Source: Gordonia amicalis NBRC 100051 = JCM 11271 (lineage in GTDB: Bacteria; Actinomycetota; Actinomycetes; Mycobacteriales; Mycobacteriaceae). From it: DNA of 64,000 nt. The DNA is taken from positions 1 to 64,000 of the forward strand of contig NZ_BANS01000032.1 in the NCBI RefSeq assembly GCF_000332995.1, written 5' to 3'. Both the position numbers and the translations under genes were made by a program. The number at the start of each line of letters is the position of its first letter. Positions within the stretch are counted from its first letter, which is position 1. The notes below the pieces were generated by a model. It saw only the letters and a program-made list of their open reading frames with translations, did no database searches and had not been told where the DNA came from. Below are positions 8,573-18,198 of the stretch, piece by piece.

Positions 8573-11500
8573 GTGATGTGGGTCAGATCGAGCGCAAAGC
8601 GCAGGATCGCGTAGTCAGACTGTTCCGCGAACAGCTCGGCTATGAGTATCTTGGCAACTGGGAAGGCCGCGCTGGAAACTCGAACATCGAGCGGCAGTTG
8701 TTGATCCAGAATCTTAAGGCTCGTGATTACGACGACAATCTGATTAACCGCGCCGTCGAGAAGCTCGATAAGGCTGCCGCTGTGGGCGCTGGTCACGACC
8801 TGTACGAAGCCAACAAGGATGTCTATAGCCTGCTTCGCTACGGGGTAAAGGTACAGCCGGGCGCCGGTGAGAGGTCTGAGACAGTCTGGCTCGTCGACTG
8901 GGCCACGCCTGAGGCGAACCATTTCGCCCTCGCCGAAGAGGTCACGATCACCGGGGAGCACACCAAGCGCCCCGACATCGTGCTCTACGTCAACGGTCTC
9001 GCGCTGGGCACGCTCGAACTCAAGCGGTCGAAAGTCGCAGTCTCCGAGGGCATTCGGCAGACAATTGGCAACCAAGACAAGCAGTTCATCCGCTCATTCT
9101 TCTCAACCGTCCAGTTCGTCTTCGCCGGCAATGACGTCGAGGGACTGCGCTACGGCGTGATCGACACGCCCGAGAAGTACTGGCTGGAGTGGAAGGAGCC
9201 CTCTGACGTCGAGGACCCGCTCGATCGAGCGCTACTGCAACTGTGCAGCAAGGATCGGTTCCTGGAACTCGTTCACGACTTCATCGTCTTCGATGCGGGT
9301 GTCAAGAAAGGTCCGCGCCACAACCAATACTTCGGCGTGAGGGCTGCGCAGGAGCGTATCGCCAAGCGCGAGGGCGGCATCATCTGGCACACCCAGGGCT
9401 CGGGTAAGAGCCTAACGATGGTGTGGCTGGCCAAGTGGATTCGGGAGCATCAGGACGATGCGAGGGTTCTGCTGATCACCGACCGCACCGAGTTGGACGA
9501 CCAGATCGAGGGCGTCTTCAACGGTGTCAGTGAGCAGATCTATCGCACCAAGAGCGGCTCAGACCTGATCGGGACTCTCAACACCTCCGAGGAATGGCTG
9601 ATCTGCTCGCTGGTGCACAAGTTCCGCGGCGCAGATACAGACGCCTCGGACGACGACGCGACCACAGACTTCATCAAAGAGCTGAATGCCAAGCTACCGA
9701 AGGACTTCAAGGCCAAGGGCAACATCTTCGTCTTTGTCGATGAGGCGCACCGCACCCAGTCGGGCAAGATGCACACCGCCATGAAGGAACTGCTCCCGGG
9801 CGCGATGTTCATCGGCTTCACCGGCACGCCACTACTGAAGGCAGACAAGGCCACCAGTATCGAGACCTTCGGCTCGTTCATCCACACCTACAAGTTCGAC
9901 GACGCAGTAAAAGACGGCGTGGTACTCGATTTGCAGTACGAGGCTCGCAACATCGATCAAGACCTCACGTCGCCCGACAAGGTCGACAAGTGGTTCGAAG
10001 CCAAGACCAAAGGTATGACCGACCTGTCGAAGGCCGAGCTCAAGAAGCGCTGGGGCACAATGCAAAAGGTTGTATCTAGCGAGCCGCGTGCTCGTCAGAT
10101 CGTTGACGACATCCTGATGGACATGGAGACTAAGCCCCGCCTGATGGACAAGCGTGGCAACGCCATGCTAGTCGGTTCGTCGATCTACCAGGCGTGCAAG
10201 TTCTATGAGCTGTTCAACGCCACCGACCTCAAAGGCAAGTGCGCGATCGTCACCAGCTACATCCCGAACGCCAGCGACATCTCTAAAGAAGACTCCGGCG
10301 AAGGCAAGACCGAGAAGCTACGCCAGTATGACATCTACCGTCGCATGCTGGCTGACTACTTCGGTGAGTCCGAAGACGCTGCGATGGGCAAAGTCGAGCA
10401 GTTCGAAAAAGAAGTCAAAGAACAGTTCGTCAAGCACCCTGGTCAGATGCGCCTGCTGATCGTGGTCGACAAGCTCCTGACAGGCTTCGACGCACCGAGC
10501 GCCACCTATCTCTACATCGACAAGAAGATGCGCGACCACGGCCTGTTCCAAGCGATTTGCCGCGTCAACCGCCTCGACGGCGAAGACAAAGACTACGGCT
10601 ACATCGTCGACTACCAGGACCTCTTCAACTCACTCGAAGATGCCATCACCGACTACACGTCTGGTGCGCTGGACGGCTACGAGAAGAAGGACATCGACGG
10701 CCTGCTGAGCGACCGCATCGAGAAGTCGCGCGACGACCTCGACGATGCCCTTGAGCGCATCCGGGCACTCGTCGAGCCCGTGGCACCGCCGAAGGGCACC
10801 TTGCAGTATCAGCAGTACTTCTGTGCCAAGGACCAGGGCGACGCCGAGCAGCTTAAAGCCAACGAGCCGAAGCGCGTCGAGCTGTACAAAGCGGTGTCGG
10901 CGGTGTCCCGTGCCTACAGCAACCTCGCCAACGAGATGGCCGACGCCGGCTATAGCGAGGCCGAGGCTGCCGCGATCAAGACGGAGATCGCGCACTACGT
11001 CGACGTGCGTGCCGAGGTGAAGCTGGGCGCAGGCGAAGACATTGACTTCAAGCAGTACGAAGCTGGTATGCGCTACCTACTCGACACCTACATCCGGGCC
11101 GATGCCAGCGAAGTCGTATCCGAGTTCGAAAACACTGGCTTGGTCGATTTGATCGTCAAGCTCGGCGCAGGGGCAATCGACAAGCTGCCGCCAGGCATCA
11201 AGAAGGATCCCGAGGCGGTCGCTGAGACGATCACCAACAACATGCGCAAGGTGATCATCGACGAGCACGCCATGAACCCGAAGTACTACGACAAGATGAG
11301 CGAGCTACTCGACGCCATCATCGAACAGCGCCGCCAACAGGCCATCGATTACCAGGCGTACCTGGCAAAACTGCTGGAAGCCGCCAAGAAGCTTGGCACC
11401 GGTGAAGGTACCGGACACGACTACCCAGATTGGGTCAACGACGGCGCACGCAAGGCGCTCGTCGACTTCACCTGGCCCGACGTCGAGATCGCGCGCAGCC

Positions 11501-11664
11501 TGGATGAAGCTGTGCGGACGACGAAGCCCGATGCCTGGGTCGGTAACCCGCTCAAGGAGAAAGTCGTCAAGCGTGCGCTGCGCCGTACCCTGCCCAACGA
11601 CTACGACGATGACAAGCTCGATGAGGTATTCAACCTAGTGAAGGCTCAAGATGAGTACCGCTAG
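8569..11664 (+). CDS. hsdR: Type I restriction endonuclease, motor and nuclease subunit
   Basis: ATP-driven DNA translocase and nuclease of the type I complex, 1031 residues, starting at an ATG coupled to hsdS. The N-terminal PD-(D/E)xK nuclease domain shows D136 and E150-L-K152. The superfamily 2 helicase motor has Walker A GSGKS (277-281, with HTQ before it), DEAH at 391-394 (VDEAHRTQSG) and motif III FTGTP near 424. The C-terminal helical region carries KLLTGFDAP and RVNRLDG, motifs V and VI. All catalytic motifs are intact, so the enzyme should be active. The end overlaps the next gene by 14 bp. Confidence 0.95.
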   Translation: MSDVGQIERKAQDRVVRLFREQLGYEYLGNWEGRAGNSNIERQLLIQNLKARDYDDNLINRAVEKLDKAAAVGAGHDLYEANKDVYSLLRYGVKVQPGAGERSETVWLVDWATPEANHFALAEEVTITGEHTKRPDIVLYVNGLALGTLELKRSKVAVSEGIRQTIGNQDKQFIRSFFSTVQFVFAGNDVEGLRYGVIDTPEKYWLEWKEPSDVEDPLDRALLQLCSKDRFLELVHDFIVFDAGVKKGPRHNQYFGVRAAQERIAKREGGIIWHTQGSGKSLTMVWLAKWIREHQDDARVLLITDRTELDDQIEGVFNGVSEQIYRTKSGSDLIGTLNTSEEWLICSLVHKFRGADTDASDDDATTDFIKELNAKLPKDFKAKGNIFVFVDEAHRTQSGKMHTAMKELLPGAMFIGFTGTPLLKADKATSIETFGSFIHTYKFDDAVKDGVVLDLQYEARNIDQDLTSPDKVDKWFEAKTKGMTDLSKAELKKRWGTMQKVVSSEPRARQIVDDILMDMETKPRLMDKRGNAMLVGSSIYQACKFYELFNATDLKGKCAIVTSYIPNASDISKEDSGEGKTEKLRQYDIYRRMLADYFGESEDAAMGKVEQFEKEVKEQFVKHPGQMRLLIVVDKLLTGFDAPSATYLYIDKKMRDHGLFQAICRVNRLDGEDKDYGYIVDYQDLFNSLEDAITDYTSGALDGYEKKDIDGLLSDRIEKSRDDLDDALERIRALVEPVAPPKGTLQYQQYFCAKDQGDAEQLKANEPKRVELYKAVSAVSRAYSNLANEMADAGYSEAEAAAIKTEIAHYVDVRAEVKLGAGEDIDFKQYEAGMRYLLDTYIRADASEVVSEFENTGLVDLIVKLGAGAIDKLPPGIKKDPEAVAETITNNMRKVIIDEHAMNPKYYDKMSELLDAIIEQRRQQAIDYQAYLAKLLEAAKKLGTGEGTGHDYPDWVNDGARKALVDFTWPDVEIARSLDEAVRTTKPDAWVGNPLKEKVVKRALRRTLPNDYDDDKLDEVFNLVKAQDEYR

Positions 11665-12373
11665 CGCCTACCTCAGCATCCGAGGCATCGATGTCGACGT
11701 GATCTACAAAGACATCAAGAACCTGCACATCGGCGTCTACCCGCCGCTTGGTCGTGTCCGCGTCGCAGCACCGAAACGGCTCGACGACGACCAGGTGCGC
11801 CTCGCCGTAATTCAGAGACTTCCGTGGATCAAGCGCCAGCGTGAGCAGCTCAAAGCAGCACCGCGCCAGAGTGAGCGTGAGATGACGACCGGTGAGAGCC
11901 ACTACGTATGGGGTGTTCGTAAGCGTCTGAAGGTTGTTGAGCGGCCCGGTCGTGCTCACTTCGAGCCAGATGGTGATCGACTCGTCCTCTACGTGCCACC
12001 TGGGACGGATGCCGAAAAGCGGCGCAGCTACCTCGACCAGTGGTACCGCGAACAGCTGCGACATGCCCTACCCGATGTGATCACCACCTGGGAGGGCAAG
12101 CTCGGCGTGACCGTCCCCAAGTGGTCGATTCGACGCATGAAGACCAAGTGGGGGTCATGCAACCGCGAAACCAGGCACATCTGGTTCAATGTCGAACTCG
12201 CCAAGAAGCACCCCGACTGCCTCGAATACATCGTCGTCCATGAAATGACGCACTACTTCGAGCGGAACCACGGGGAGCGGTTCACGACGCTGATGGATCA
12301 GCATCTGCCGGATTGGCGAAGTCGCCGAGATCAACTAAACGCTGCACCGCTTGGTGCGGAGGAGTGGGAATAG
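11651..12373 (+). CDS. YgjP/SprT-like zinc metallopeptidase (DUF45, M48-type) in the hsd operon
   Basis: 240 residues. The C-terminal half carries the zinc motif HEMTH (VVHEMTHYFERNHGERF), with a second His about 8 residues on. The preceding KTKWGSCN...IWFNVELAKKHPDCLEYIVVHE pattern (in parts) is the signature of the YgjP/DUF45 family. The N-terminal half is a beta-rich YgjP-type domain. It overlaps hsdR by 14 bp and its stop directly abuts the next start (TAG-GTG), so it is translated as part of the hsd operon. Members of this family are often found beside type I systems; their substrate there is not known to me. A protease or a structural DNA-associated role are both possible. Confidence 0.88.
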   Translation: MSTASAYLSIRGIDVDVIYKDIKNLHIGVYPPLGRVRVAAPKRLDDDQVRLAVIQRLPWIKRQREQLKAAPRQSEREMTTGESHYVWGVRKRLKVVERPGRAHFEPDGDRLVLYVPPGTDAEKRRSYLDQWYREQLRHALPDVITTWEGKLGVTVPKWSIRRMKTKWGSCNRETRHIWFNVELAKKHPDCLEYIVVHEMTHYFERNHGERFTTLMDQHLPDWRSRRDQLNAAPLGAEEWE

Positions 12374-14998
12374 GTGCCAGTGACTGATCCATTGCCGGGT
12401 GCTCGTTGGGTGCGGGCGGCGCTTCAGGTAAATCCGTACGAATACAAAGGCAAGAATCAGCCATCGACGTCTTTTAGTTCGGAGGCTGATTACAACAATG
12501 CGCTGCTCGACGAATGTGAAGCGCTCGGGATCGGATTGATCGCAGTCACTGATCACTGGTGCGCTGAGAGCGCAGCGGGGCTAATTGTGGCTGCGGCCGA
12601 GCGTGGAATTGTTGCTCTCCCTGGATTCGAAGCCAACTCGTCAGAGGGGGTTCATATTCTGGTCATATTCGACGCCGGGACAAGTTGGGCAGAGATCAAT
12701 GCTGCCATCGGAGTATGTGGATCGAAGCCCGGAACAGGGTCCGGCCCTGGATCGTGTAGTTACAAACATATTCTTGAGAAGATGGCGGAGCTGGGGGCGC
12801 TGGTTGTGCCCGCACACGCCAACGCAGATCCGAGTGGCCTCTTGTGCAGGATGAGTGGCCAATCTCTGGAGCAAATGATACTGCACCCGGAACTGAATGC
12901 TATCGGAATAAGTCCTGACCTTGCTGACGCAGTAAATCAAAACAAGATCACTTCAAATCAAAAGCCGTTCGAGCGAAAACATCGATTGGCGATCCTTCAT
13001 GCTGACGATGTAATGGGTCCTTCTGATCTCAAGAAGCTTGGCGCGACGAGCTGGTACAAGATGAGCACGGATTCGCTGGAGAGCTTGAAGCACGCAATCC
13101 GGACACCCGAGACTCGGGTGAAGCTCAACGACCCCACGGCAGTTCCTCGCACGCTACTACGGGAGATCTCCTGGACGGGCGGATTTCTCGACGGGGTTAC
13201 ACTTCCGCTGTCGGAGGATTTGACTACGTTCATTGGTGGACGTGGTACGGGCAAGTCGACGGCGATCGAGAGTCTTCGATTTGCGCTCGGAATCGATCCG
13301 ATTGGAAAGAAGGTTTCTGACGATTTCGAACTAATCGTACGAGATGTATTGAAATCGGGGACCATTGTTCGGGTTGTTGTCGAAACATCGGTGCCGACGC
13401 CGCAGAGGTACACCATCGAGCGGGTTGTGAACGAGCCGTCTGTTGTCAAGGATGCGAGCGGGACCGCCACTAATCAGAGGCCTCAGGACGTACTTCCGAT
13501 AGTCGAAATCTATGGCCAACATGAGCTTGCCGAACTTGCGACGGATTCTGAACGTGTTGCCACAATGCTGCAGCGCTTTACCGGGTCAGATGGCCCTGAT
13601 GAAGCGCATCAGAAGACACTGGCCGATCTTGCGGAAAATCGCGAGAAGCTGAACAAAGCTGACAACTCGAAGATGTTGCTCGAGGAGGAGTTGTCAGCGA
13701 TGACGCGTCTCGAGGAGCAAGTTCGCCAGTACGACTCGACTGACGTGCCTACTAAGCTTGCTGATCAACAGAGGCTTGCCCATGATGAGGCGGTATTCAC
13801 GGAGGCGTCGTCGCGACTTGGTGACATCCGAGCTGTCGTGGACACCATTGCTGACCCGCAGCTGGAAAACGGTCTAAATGCTCCGTATGAGGGAATTAAC
13901 GACTCATCCCATAAGGCGATTTTGGATCGCGCAACAGCGGCAACATCGGAGCTTGCGTCGAAGCTTGCTGCGCTCGCGGCGCAGACTAAAATTGCGGTGA
14001 ATGATGCTGAAGAAGCTGTACTGAAGGCGAAGGAAGACTGGATCAAGGCAGCTGCCGGGAAGCGCGAGGAGTACCAGGAGGTGCTTCGAGTCCTTCATGA
14101 GCAAGGTTTGGAGCCAGACAAGTTCGTCACTACGAAACAGAACCTTCAGACACTGAAGGCAAAAGTTCCACGACGGGAACAGATCGATGCGAGTATTCGT
14201 GATCTTAAGGCTGAGCGAGTTGTATTGCTGGGTGAGCTCCATGATCATGAGCAACGACAGAGGGAGCGACTCCGTGAGGCCGTTCGCTCCGCGAACAAAG
14301 CCACCGCAGGAGTCGTGATAGTGCAACCGGTACCGACACAACACCGGGATCACATCAAAGCTGTCGTGAACAAGTCCGTCACCGGTCAGCGCAACAACAT
14401 CATGGCAGCCATCGATTCCGAAGACTTCTCGCCTAGGTCGTTTGTTGCAGCAGCACGCAAGGGTGCCGAAGATCTGGCCCACTTTGGAGTGAAAGGGGCC
14501 CAGGCGCATAGCGTGATCGATGGAGGAGAAGCGCTATTGCGCGAGCTGGAAGAGCTGAGTGTTGGCCTCGCTGTTGATGTGAAGCTAGACGTAGGCTTCG
14601 GCAGTGGGACACGTGACTACAAGAGCATGAGTCGGCTCTCGAAAGGTCAGAAGGCGACAGCTCTGCTGCTTCTGCTGCTCACGGGTTCGGAAGCCCCGCT
14701 CATCATCGACCAGCCGGAGGACGACCTAGACAACCGGTTCGTATATGACGGTATCGTCACGAATCTTCGGAGTCTAAAGGGCAAACGCCAGATCATCGCG
14801 AGTACGCACAATGCGAACGTTCCGGTTCTCGGTGACGCTGAGTTGATTGTGACTCTCGAAGGCGACGGCTATCACGGTTGGCCAGCCGAAGGCGGGATCG
14901 GATCACTTGACGACAAGAAGATTCGGTCCTATGCGGAAAACCTACTGGAGGGAGGCCCGGACGCATTCAACGCGCGACAGCACCTCTACGGGTTCTAG
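12374..14998 (+). CDS. PHP-domain / SMC-type ABC ATPase fusion (TrlF-like), last gene of the hsd operon
   Basis: 874 residues from a GTG placed immediately after the previous stop, with GGAGGA 10 bases upstream. Residues 1-250 form a PHP-type metal phosphoesterase domain: TDH at 59-61, E86, H94, the AHAN motif near 150 and an LHADD motif near 217. Residues about 270-400 start an ABC/SMC ATPase head with Walker A GGRGTGKST (K294) and a Q-loop region at VEIYGQHELAELA. About 410-650 is coiled coil. The C-terminal head has the signature LSKGQK, Walker B IIDQPEDD (D779, E782) and the H-loop STHN. All metal and ATP motifs look intact. I believe databases carry this architecture as TrlF-family. A nuclease gated by ATP or DNA ends is inferred from RecF/SMC relatives. 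Lower GC suggests transfer. Confidence 0.85.
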   Translation: MPVTDPLPGARWVRAALQVNPYEYKGKNQPSTSFSSEADYNNALLDECEALGIGLIAVTDHWCAESAAGLIVAAAERGIVALPGFEANSSEGVHILVIFDAGTSWAEINAAIGVCGSKPGTGSGPGSCSYKHILEKMAELGALVVPAHANADPSGLLCRMSGQSLEQMILHPELNAIGISPDLADAVNQNKITSNQKPFERKHRLAILHADDVMGPSDLKKLGATSWYKMSTDSLESLKHAIRTPETRVKLNDPTAVPRTLLREISWTGGFLDGVTLPLSEDLTTFIGGRGTGKSTAIESLRFALGIDPIGKKVSDDFELIVRDVLKSGTIVRVVVETSVPTPQRYTIERVVNEPSVVKDASGTATNQRPQDVLPIVEIYGQHELAELATDSERVATMLQRFTGSDGPDEAHQKTLADLAENREKLNKADNSKMLLEEELSAMTRLEEQVRQYDSTDVPTKLADQQRLAHDEAVFTEASSRLGDIRAVVDTIADPQLENGLNAPYEGINDSSHKAILDRATAATSELASKLAALAAQTKIAVNDAEEAVLKAKEDWIKAAAGKREEYQEVLRVLHEQGLEPDKFVTTKQNLQTLKAKVPRREQIDASIRDLKAERVVLLGELHDHEQRQRERLREAVRSANKATAGVVIVQPVPTQHRDHIKAVVNKSVTGQRNNIMAAIDSEDFSPRSFVAAARKGAEDLAHFGVKGAQAHSVIDGGEALLRELEELSVGLAVDVKLDVGFGSGTRDYKSMSRLSKGQKATALLLLLLTGSEAPLIIDQPEDDLDNRFVYDGIVTNLRSLKGKRQIIASTHNANVPVLGDAELIVTLEGDGYHGWPAEGGIGSLDDKKIRSYAENLLEGGPDAFNARQHLYGF

Positions 14999-15008
14999 AG
15001 AGGCTTGG

Positions 15009-15200
15009 TTAGTATCGAGCACCGCGCGGCCGTAGCTCAGCGCCTTCGGTTCTTAATATGTTCAGGACGGTTGTGCGCCCAATTCCGAGTTCGCTTGCGA
15101 CCGCCCTGCTCGGCAAGCCTCCCTCATAGAGCCGCACGACATCACGCCGCATCTGCTCGGTGATCCGCGATCGGAGACGTTGGTGTACCGATTGTTCCTG
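15009..15200 (-). pseudogene. Helix-turn-helix fragment, recombinase- or IS-like remnant
   Basis: Reading toward 15009, the last ~50 codons encode a clear HTH (MRRDVVRLYEGGLPSRAVASE followed by LGIGRTTVLNIL). This is the form found at the C-terminus of serine recombinases and in stand-alone transposon HTH proteins. No proper start is present: the open frame extends upstream only into the hairpin at 15262-15309, and the only internal ATG (15152) would leave 47 residues. I read it as the stump of a recombinase or transposase at the border between the defence island and core genes. A short intact HTH protein is the alternative. Confidence 0.5.
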
Positions 15201-15261
15201 ATCAGGGCGATGTTCGGCGGTTCCTGGGGTGTTGGCCTTGGCCCCAGCGAGGACTACGAGA

Positions 15262-15309
15262 ACACCGACCCCCACCCGGGTGATCACATCACCGGGTGGG
15301 GGTCGGTGT
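15262..15309. terminator. Large hairpin terminator between the island and the permease gene
   Basis: Arms of 23 and 22 bases (starting ACACCGACCCCC and ending GGGGGTCGGTGT) pair perfectly except for one bulged base, with a 3-base loop. It lies just downstream of the permease stop at 15343 (minus) and has no T-tract, as is common in high-GC actinobacteria. It would stop the permease transcript and probably also insulate against reading from the island side. Confidence 0.75.
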
Positions 15310-15342
15310 ATTCGGCCCGGTCCGCGTTGGCCGCGAGGACGG

Positions 15343-16788
15343 TCATTTCATCTGATGCGGCGGAACCTCGTCGTAGCTGACGGCATGGCCGCCGGACCGC
15401 TTGTGCCACCAGTACGTCAGCGCCCACAGGACCACGCCGAGCAACAGGAGCCAGCCGGCGATCACATACTGTTCGGGGTCACGGCCGGTGAACGGCAGGG
15501 TGAGGTAGCCGCACGTGATCGCGCCGACCACCGCGACGGGTGTGGAGGTCCGGAAGTGCTTGTGCTCCACCTTGTCCCGCCGCAGGACGAGGACCGATAC
15601 GTTGACCACGGTGAACACCGCCAGCAACAGCAGCGCGGTGGTGCCACCGAGCAGTCCCACGACCGAACTATTCGGATCGGAGCTCACATAGGTGAGTAGT
15701 AGCAGGGCGATGACCGTGGTGAAGAGGACGGCCGCGAACGGCGTCCGGCGACCCGGGTGCACGTACGACAGGACCTTGGGCAGCACGCCTCGTTTGGCCA
15801 TGCCGTAGAGCAACCGGCTGGCCATCATCATGTTGATCAGTGCGGTGTTGGCGACGGCGAACATCGAGATCCACGGCAGCAGGTCCGACATCGGGAAGTC
15901 CGGTGCCGCTGCCTGCACGACGTCGACGAGCGGCGTCTCGCTCTCGGCCAGCACGCCCACCGGCACGATCGCCACCGCGCAGATCGCGATGAGGACGTAG
16001 ACGAGTGCGGTGATGCCGAGGCCGCTCAGCATCACCTTCGGGAAGATACGGGTCGGCTCCTTGCACTCCTCGGCCATGTTGACCGAATCCTCGAAACCGA
16101 CGAGCGCGAAGAAGGCCAGCGAGGTCGCCGCGGTGACGGCGACGAAGGCGGTCTTGTCATCGGGACTCTCGAAGGCCACCACCGCATCCCAGTGTTCGGC
16201 GTTGCCGCCGACGATGAACCAGTACCCGATGAACAGCACGAGCAGCAGACCGGAGAGCTCCACCAGCGTCAGCACCACGTTGGTGCCGACGCCCTCGGCG
16301 ACGCCGCGGAAGTTGATGAACATGACGAGCAGCAGGAAGCCGATGGCCACCGCGTACAGGGCCGGATTCGTGGCGTCGGGGGTGTCGCCGCTGAACGCGG
16401 TCAGCATGTTGACCGCGAAGGCACGAGACGCCGTCGTCGCCGATGTGATGCCCGAGCACATCACCGTGAACAGGACGATGAAGGTGACGAAGTGGATACC
16501 GAAGGCCTTGTGCACGTACAGCGCTGCGCCTGCGGCCTCCGGATACTTCGTCACGAGCTCGAGATACGAGAACGCGGTGAGCGTCGCGACGGTGAAGGCG
16601 ATGAGGAAAGGTAGCCACGCCGCGCCCCCGACCTCGCCGGCCACCTGTCCGGTCAGCGCGTAGATGCCGGTGCCCAGGATGTCGCCGATGATGAACAGGA
16701 GCAGCAGCTTCGGACCGAGTACGCGTTTGAGTTCGGGCTGCTGTTCGGCATTCTTGCCGGTCTCCCCGGCATTTGTGCTGGCAGTCAT
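15343..16788 (-). CDS. APC-superfamily amino acid permease
   Basis: 481 residues with about 12 to 13 transmembrane helices and a cytoplasmic N-terminus. The first helix carries [13 protein letters not shown], the APC substrate-binding unwound helix (GxGIY form). Helix 6 region has [20 protein letters not shown], the conserved E-x-K-x-P loop of amino acid permeases. The substrate cannot be read from sequence. The gene stands alone, with a strong terminator after it, and is divergent from gpm. The C-terminal tail is short and His-containing. Confidence 0.9.
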   Translation of the reverse strand: MTASTNAGETGKNAEQQPELKRVLGPKLLLLFIIGDILGTGIYALTGQVAGEVGGAAWLPFLIAFTVATLTAFSYLELVTKYPEAAGAALYVHKAFGIHFVTFIVLFTVMCSGITSATTASRAFAVNMLTAFSGDTPDATNPALYAVAIGFLLLVMFINFRGVAEGVGTNVVLTLVELSGLLLVLFIGYWFIVGGNAEHWDAVVAFESPDDKTAFVAVTAATSLAFFALVGFEDSVNMAEECKEPTRIFPKVMLSGLGITALVYVLIAICAVAIVPVGVLAESETPLVDVVQAAAPDFPMSDLLPWISMFAVANTALINMMMASRLLYGMAKRGVLPKVLSYVHPGRRTPFAAVLFTTVIALLLLTYVSSDPNSSVVGLLGGTTALLLLAVFTVVNVSVLVLRRDKVEHKHFRTSTPVAVVGAITCGYLTLPFTGRDPEQYVIAGWLLLLGVVLWALTYWWHKRSGGHAVSYDEVPPHQMK

Positions 16789-16868
16789 GGGATCACGCTA
16801 GCCCTCGGATACCAGGGCCGCCGAGCGAATTGCGCCGGTCACCGCCGATTCGTCGGACGGGCCGATCC

Positions 16869-16922
16869 GGGGGTGGGAGGGGTCGGGGCGACGGGAGAGG
16901 GCGGGGTCGGGGGCGGTGGGAA
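16869..16922 (+). other. G-rich tract able to form G-quadruplexes upstream of gpm
   Basis: Ten or so runs of three to five G's follow each other with 1-4-base loops; the first part reads GGGGGTGGGAGGGGTCGGGG. It lies 35-88 bases before the gpm start, on the non-template strand, within the 168-bp intergenic region shared with the divergent permease. A regulatory role is inference only. Confidence 0.5.
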
Positions 16923-16956
16923 GTGGGCCCAGCGCGTCTGTGCGAAACTATCGCCC

Positions 16957-17703
16957 ATGAGCAACGGCACCCTGATCCTGATGCGTCACGGCGAGAGCGA
17001 ATGGAATGCGTCCAACCAGTTCACCGGATGGGTGGACGTGGCGCTCACGGACAAGGGAAAGGCCGAGGCCGAGCGGGCCGGCGAACTGCTCGTCGAGCAT
17101 GACCTCCTGCCCGACGTCCTGTACACCTCGGTTCTGCGACGCGCGATCTCGACGGCGCAGATCGCCCTCGACCGCGCCGACCGCCACTGGATTCCGGTGG
17201 TCCGCGACTGGCGTCTCAACGAGCGTCACTACGGTGCGCTCCAGGGCCTGAACAAGGCCGACACCCTGGAGAAGTACGGCCAGGAGCAGTTCATGCTGTG
17301 GCGTCGCAGCTACGACACCCCGCCGCCGGCCATCGAGCCCGACGCGAAGTACAGCCAGGTCGGCGATCCGCGGTACGCCGACCTCGACCAGGTGCCGCTG
17401 ACCGAGTGCCTCAAGGACGTCGTGGCGCGCATGATCCCGTACTTCACCGAGACGATCGCCGCCGATCTCCGGGCGGGCAAGACCGTGCTCATCGCCGCAC
17501 ACGGCAACTCGCTGCGGGCGCTCGTGAAGTACCTCGACGACATCTCCGACGAGGACATCGCGGGCCTGAACATCCCGACCGGCAACCCGCTGCGCTACGA
17601 CCTCGACGAGAACCTCAAGCCGCTGAATCCGGGTGGCACCTACCTGGACCCCGAGGCGGCTGCCGCCGGCGCGGCTGCCGTCGCGGCCCAGGGTCAGAAG
17701 TAG
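16957..17703 (+). CDS. gpmA: 2,3-bisphosphoglycerate-dependent phosphoglycerate mutase
   Basis: Glycolytic enzyme interconverting 3- and 2-phosphoglycerate; cytoplasmic. 248 residues from ATG 16957 ([17 protein letters not shown]). The start is chosen because the longer open frame would add a GC-rich non-coding leader. The catalytic RHGESEWN histidine is near residue 11, the [11 protein letters not shown] loop contains the proton donor Glu, and [14 protein letters not shown] carries the second His. Length matches Rv0489 (gpm1), and as there it lies just before senX3-regX3. The Ala-rich C-terminal tail is unremarkable. Confidence 0.96.
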   Translation: MSNGTLILMRHGESEWNASNQFTGWVDVALTDKGKAEAERAGELLVEHDLLPDVLYTSVLRRAISTAQIALDRADRHWIPVVRDWRLNERHYGALQGLNKADTLEKYGQEQFMLWRRSYDTPPPAIEPDAKYSQVGDPRYADLDQVPLTECLKDVVARMIPYFTETIAADLRAGKTVLIAAHGNSLRALVKYLDDISDEDIAGLNIPTGNPLRYDLDENLKPLNPGGTYLDPEAAAAGAAAVAAQGQK

Positions 17704-17738
17704 GCCTTCACGGCGGCGCGCCCGCCGTCCGGGAGGCC
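17703..17738 (+). terminator. Two-level hairpin after gpm
   Basis: GGCCT...AGGCC outer arms enclose ACGGCGG-N5-CCGCCGT (17710-17728). It begins at the gpm stop and has no T-run. It is placed as expected for a terminator of the monocistronic gpm transcript. Confidence 0.55.
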
Positions 17739-17803
17739 GTGCGAGGAGCGTGTAACATAATCGCGATAGCTTCTTTGGTGTGACCCGCGCTACATTAGAC
17801 GCT

Positions 17804-18124
17804 ATGGCGGATGTGGGCACCCTGCGGATCGATCATTCCCCCGCTCAGGAAAGGTATGAGGCGGTTCTCGTCTCTGATTCCTTCGGCGAGGACGAGGTCG
17901 TCGGCTATCTCGACTATGTCTCCGAGTACTACCAGGTCGTGCTGACCCACACCGTGATCCGTGAGCAGTACAGCGGGCATGGCTATGCGGGACAACTCGT
18001 TCGGTTCGTCCTCGAGGACATCCGGGCGAGCGGCAAGCAGGTGGTCCCGGTGTGTTCGTACGTTCAGCGTTTCATCGAGCGCCACCCGGAGTTCGCGGAC
18101 ATGGCGGTCCCGGTCCCGCAGTGA
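17804..18124 (+). CDS. GNAT-family N-acetyltransferase (NATD1/YidJ-like)
   Basis: 106 residues from ATG 17804 (MADVGTLRIDHS). A single-domain mini-GNAT: beta strands VGYLDYVSEYYQVVLTHTVI lead into the acetyl-CoA loop QYSGHGYAGQLVRFVLEDI, and the C-terminal segment VVPVCSYVQRFIERHPEF is the usual core of this subfamily. The substrate is unknown. A TACATT hexamer 8 bases before the ATG could be a -10 box, giving a leaderless message. A GTG at 17780 would be a longer alternative start. Lies between gpm and senX3, where M. tuberculosis has no counterpart that I recall. Confidence 0.85.
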   Translation: MADVGTLRIDHSPAQERYEAVLVSDSFGEDEVVGYLDYVSEYYQVVLTHTVIREQYSGHGYAGQLVRFVLEDIRASGKQVVPVCSYVQRFIERHPEFADMAVPVPQ

Positions 18125-18198
18125 CCTCGCGCCGGCGGCGGGGTCATCACCCGTCGACGGTCATCCGCGCCGACCGCCACCTCTTCGGCCAACGGCGC

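Noticed and set aside
15009..15060. tRNA-like end (GGCCGTAGCTCAG) as an island attachment site
   Set aside because: The match to the 5' part of a tRNA is short and no cloverleaf can be folded from the following bases.
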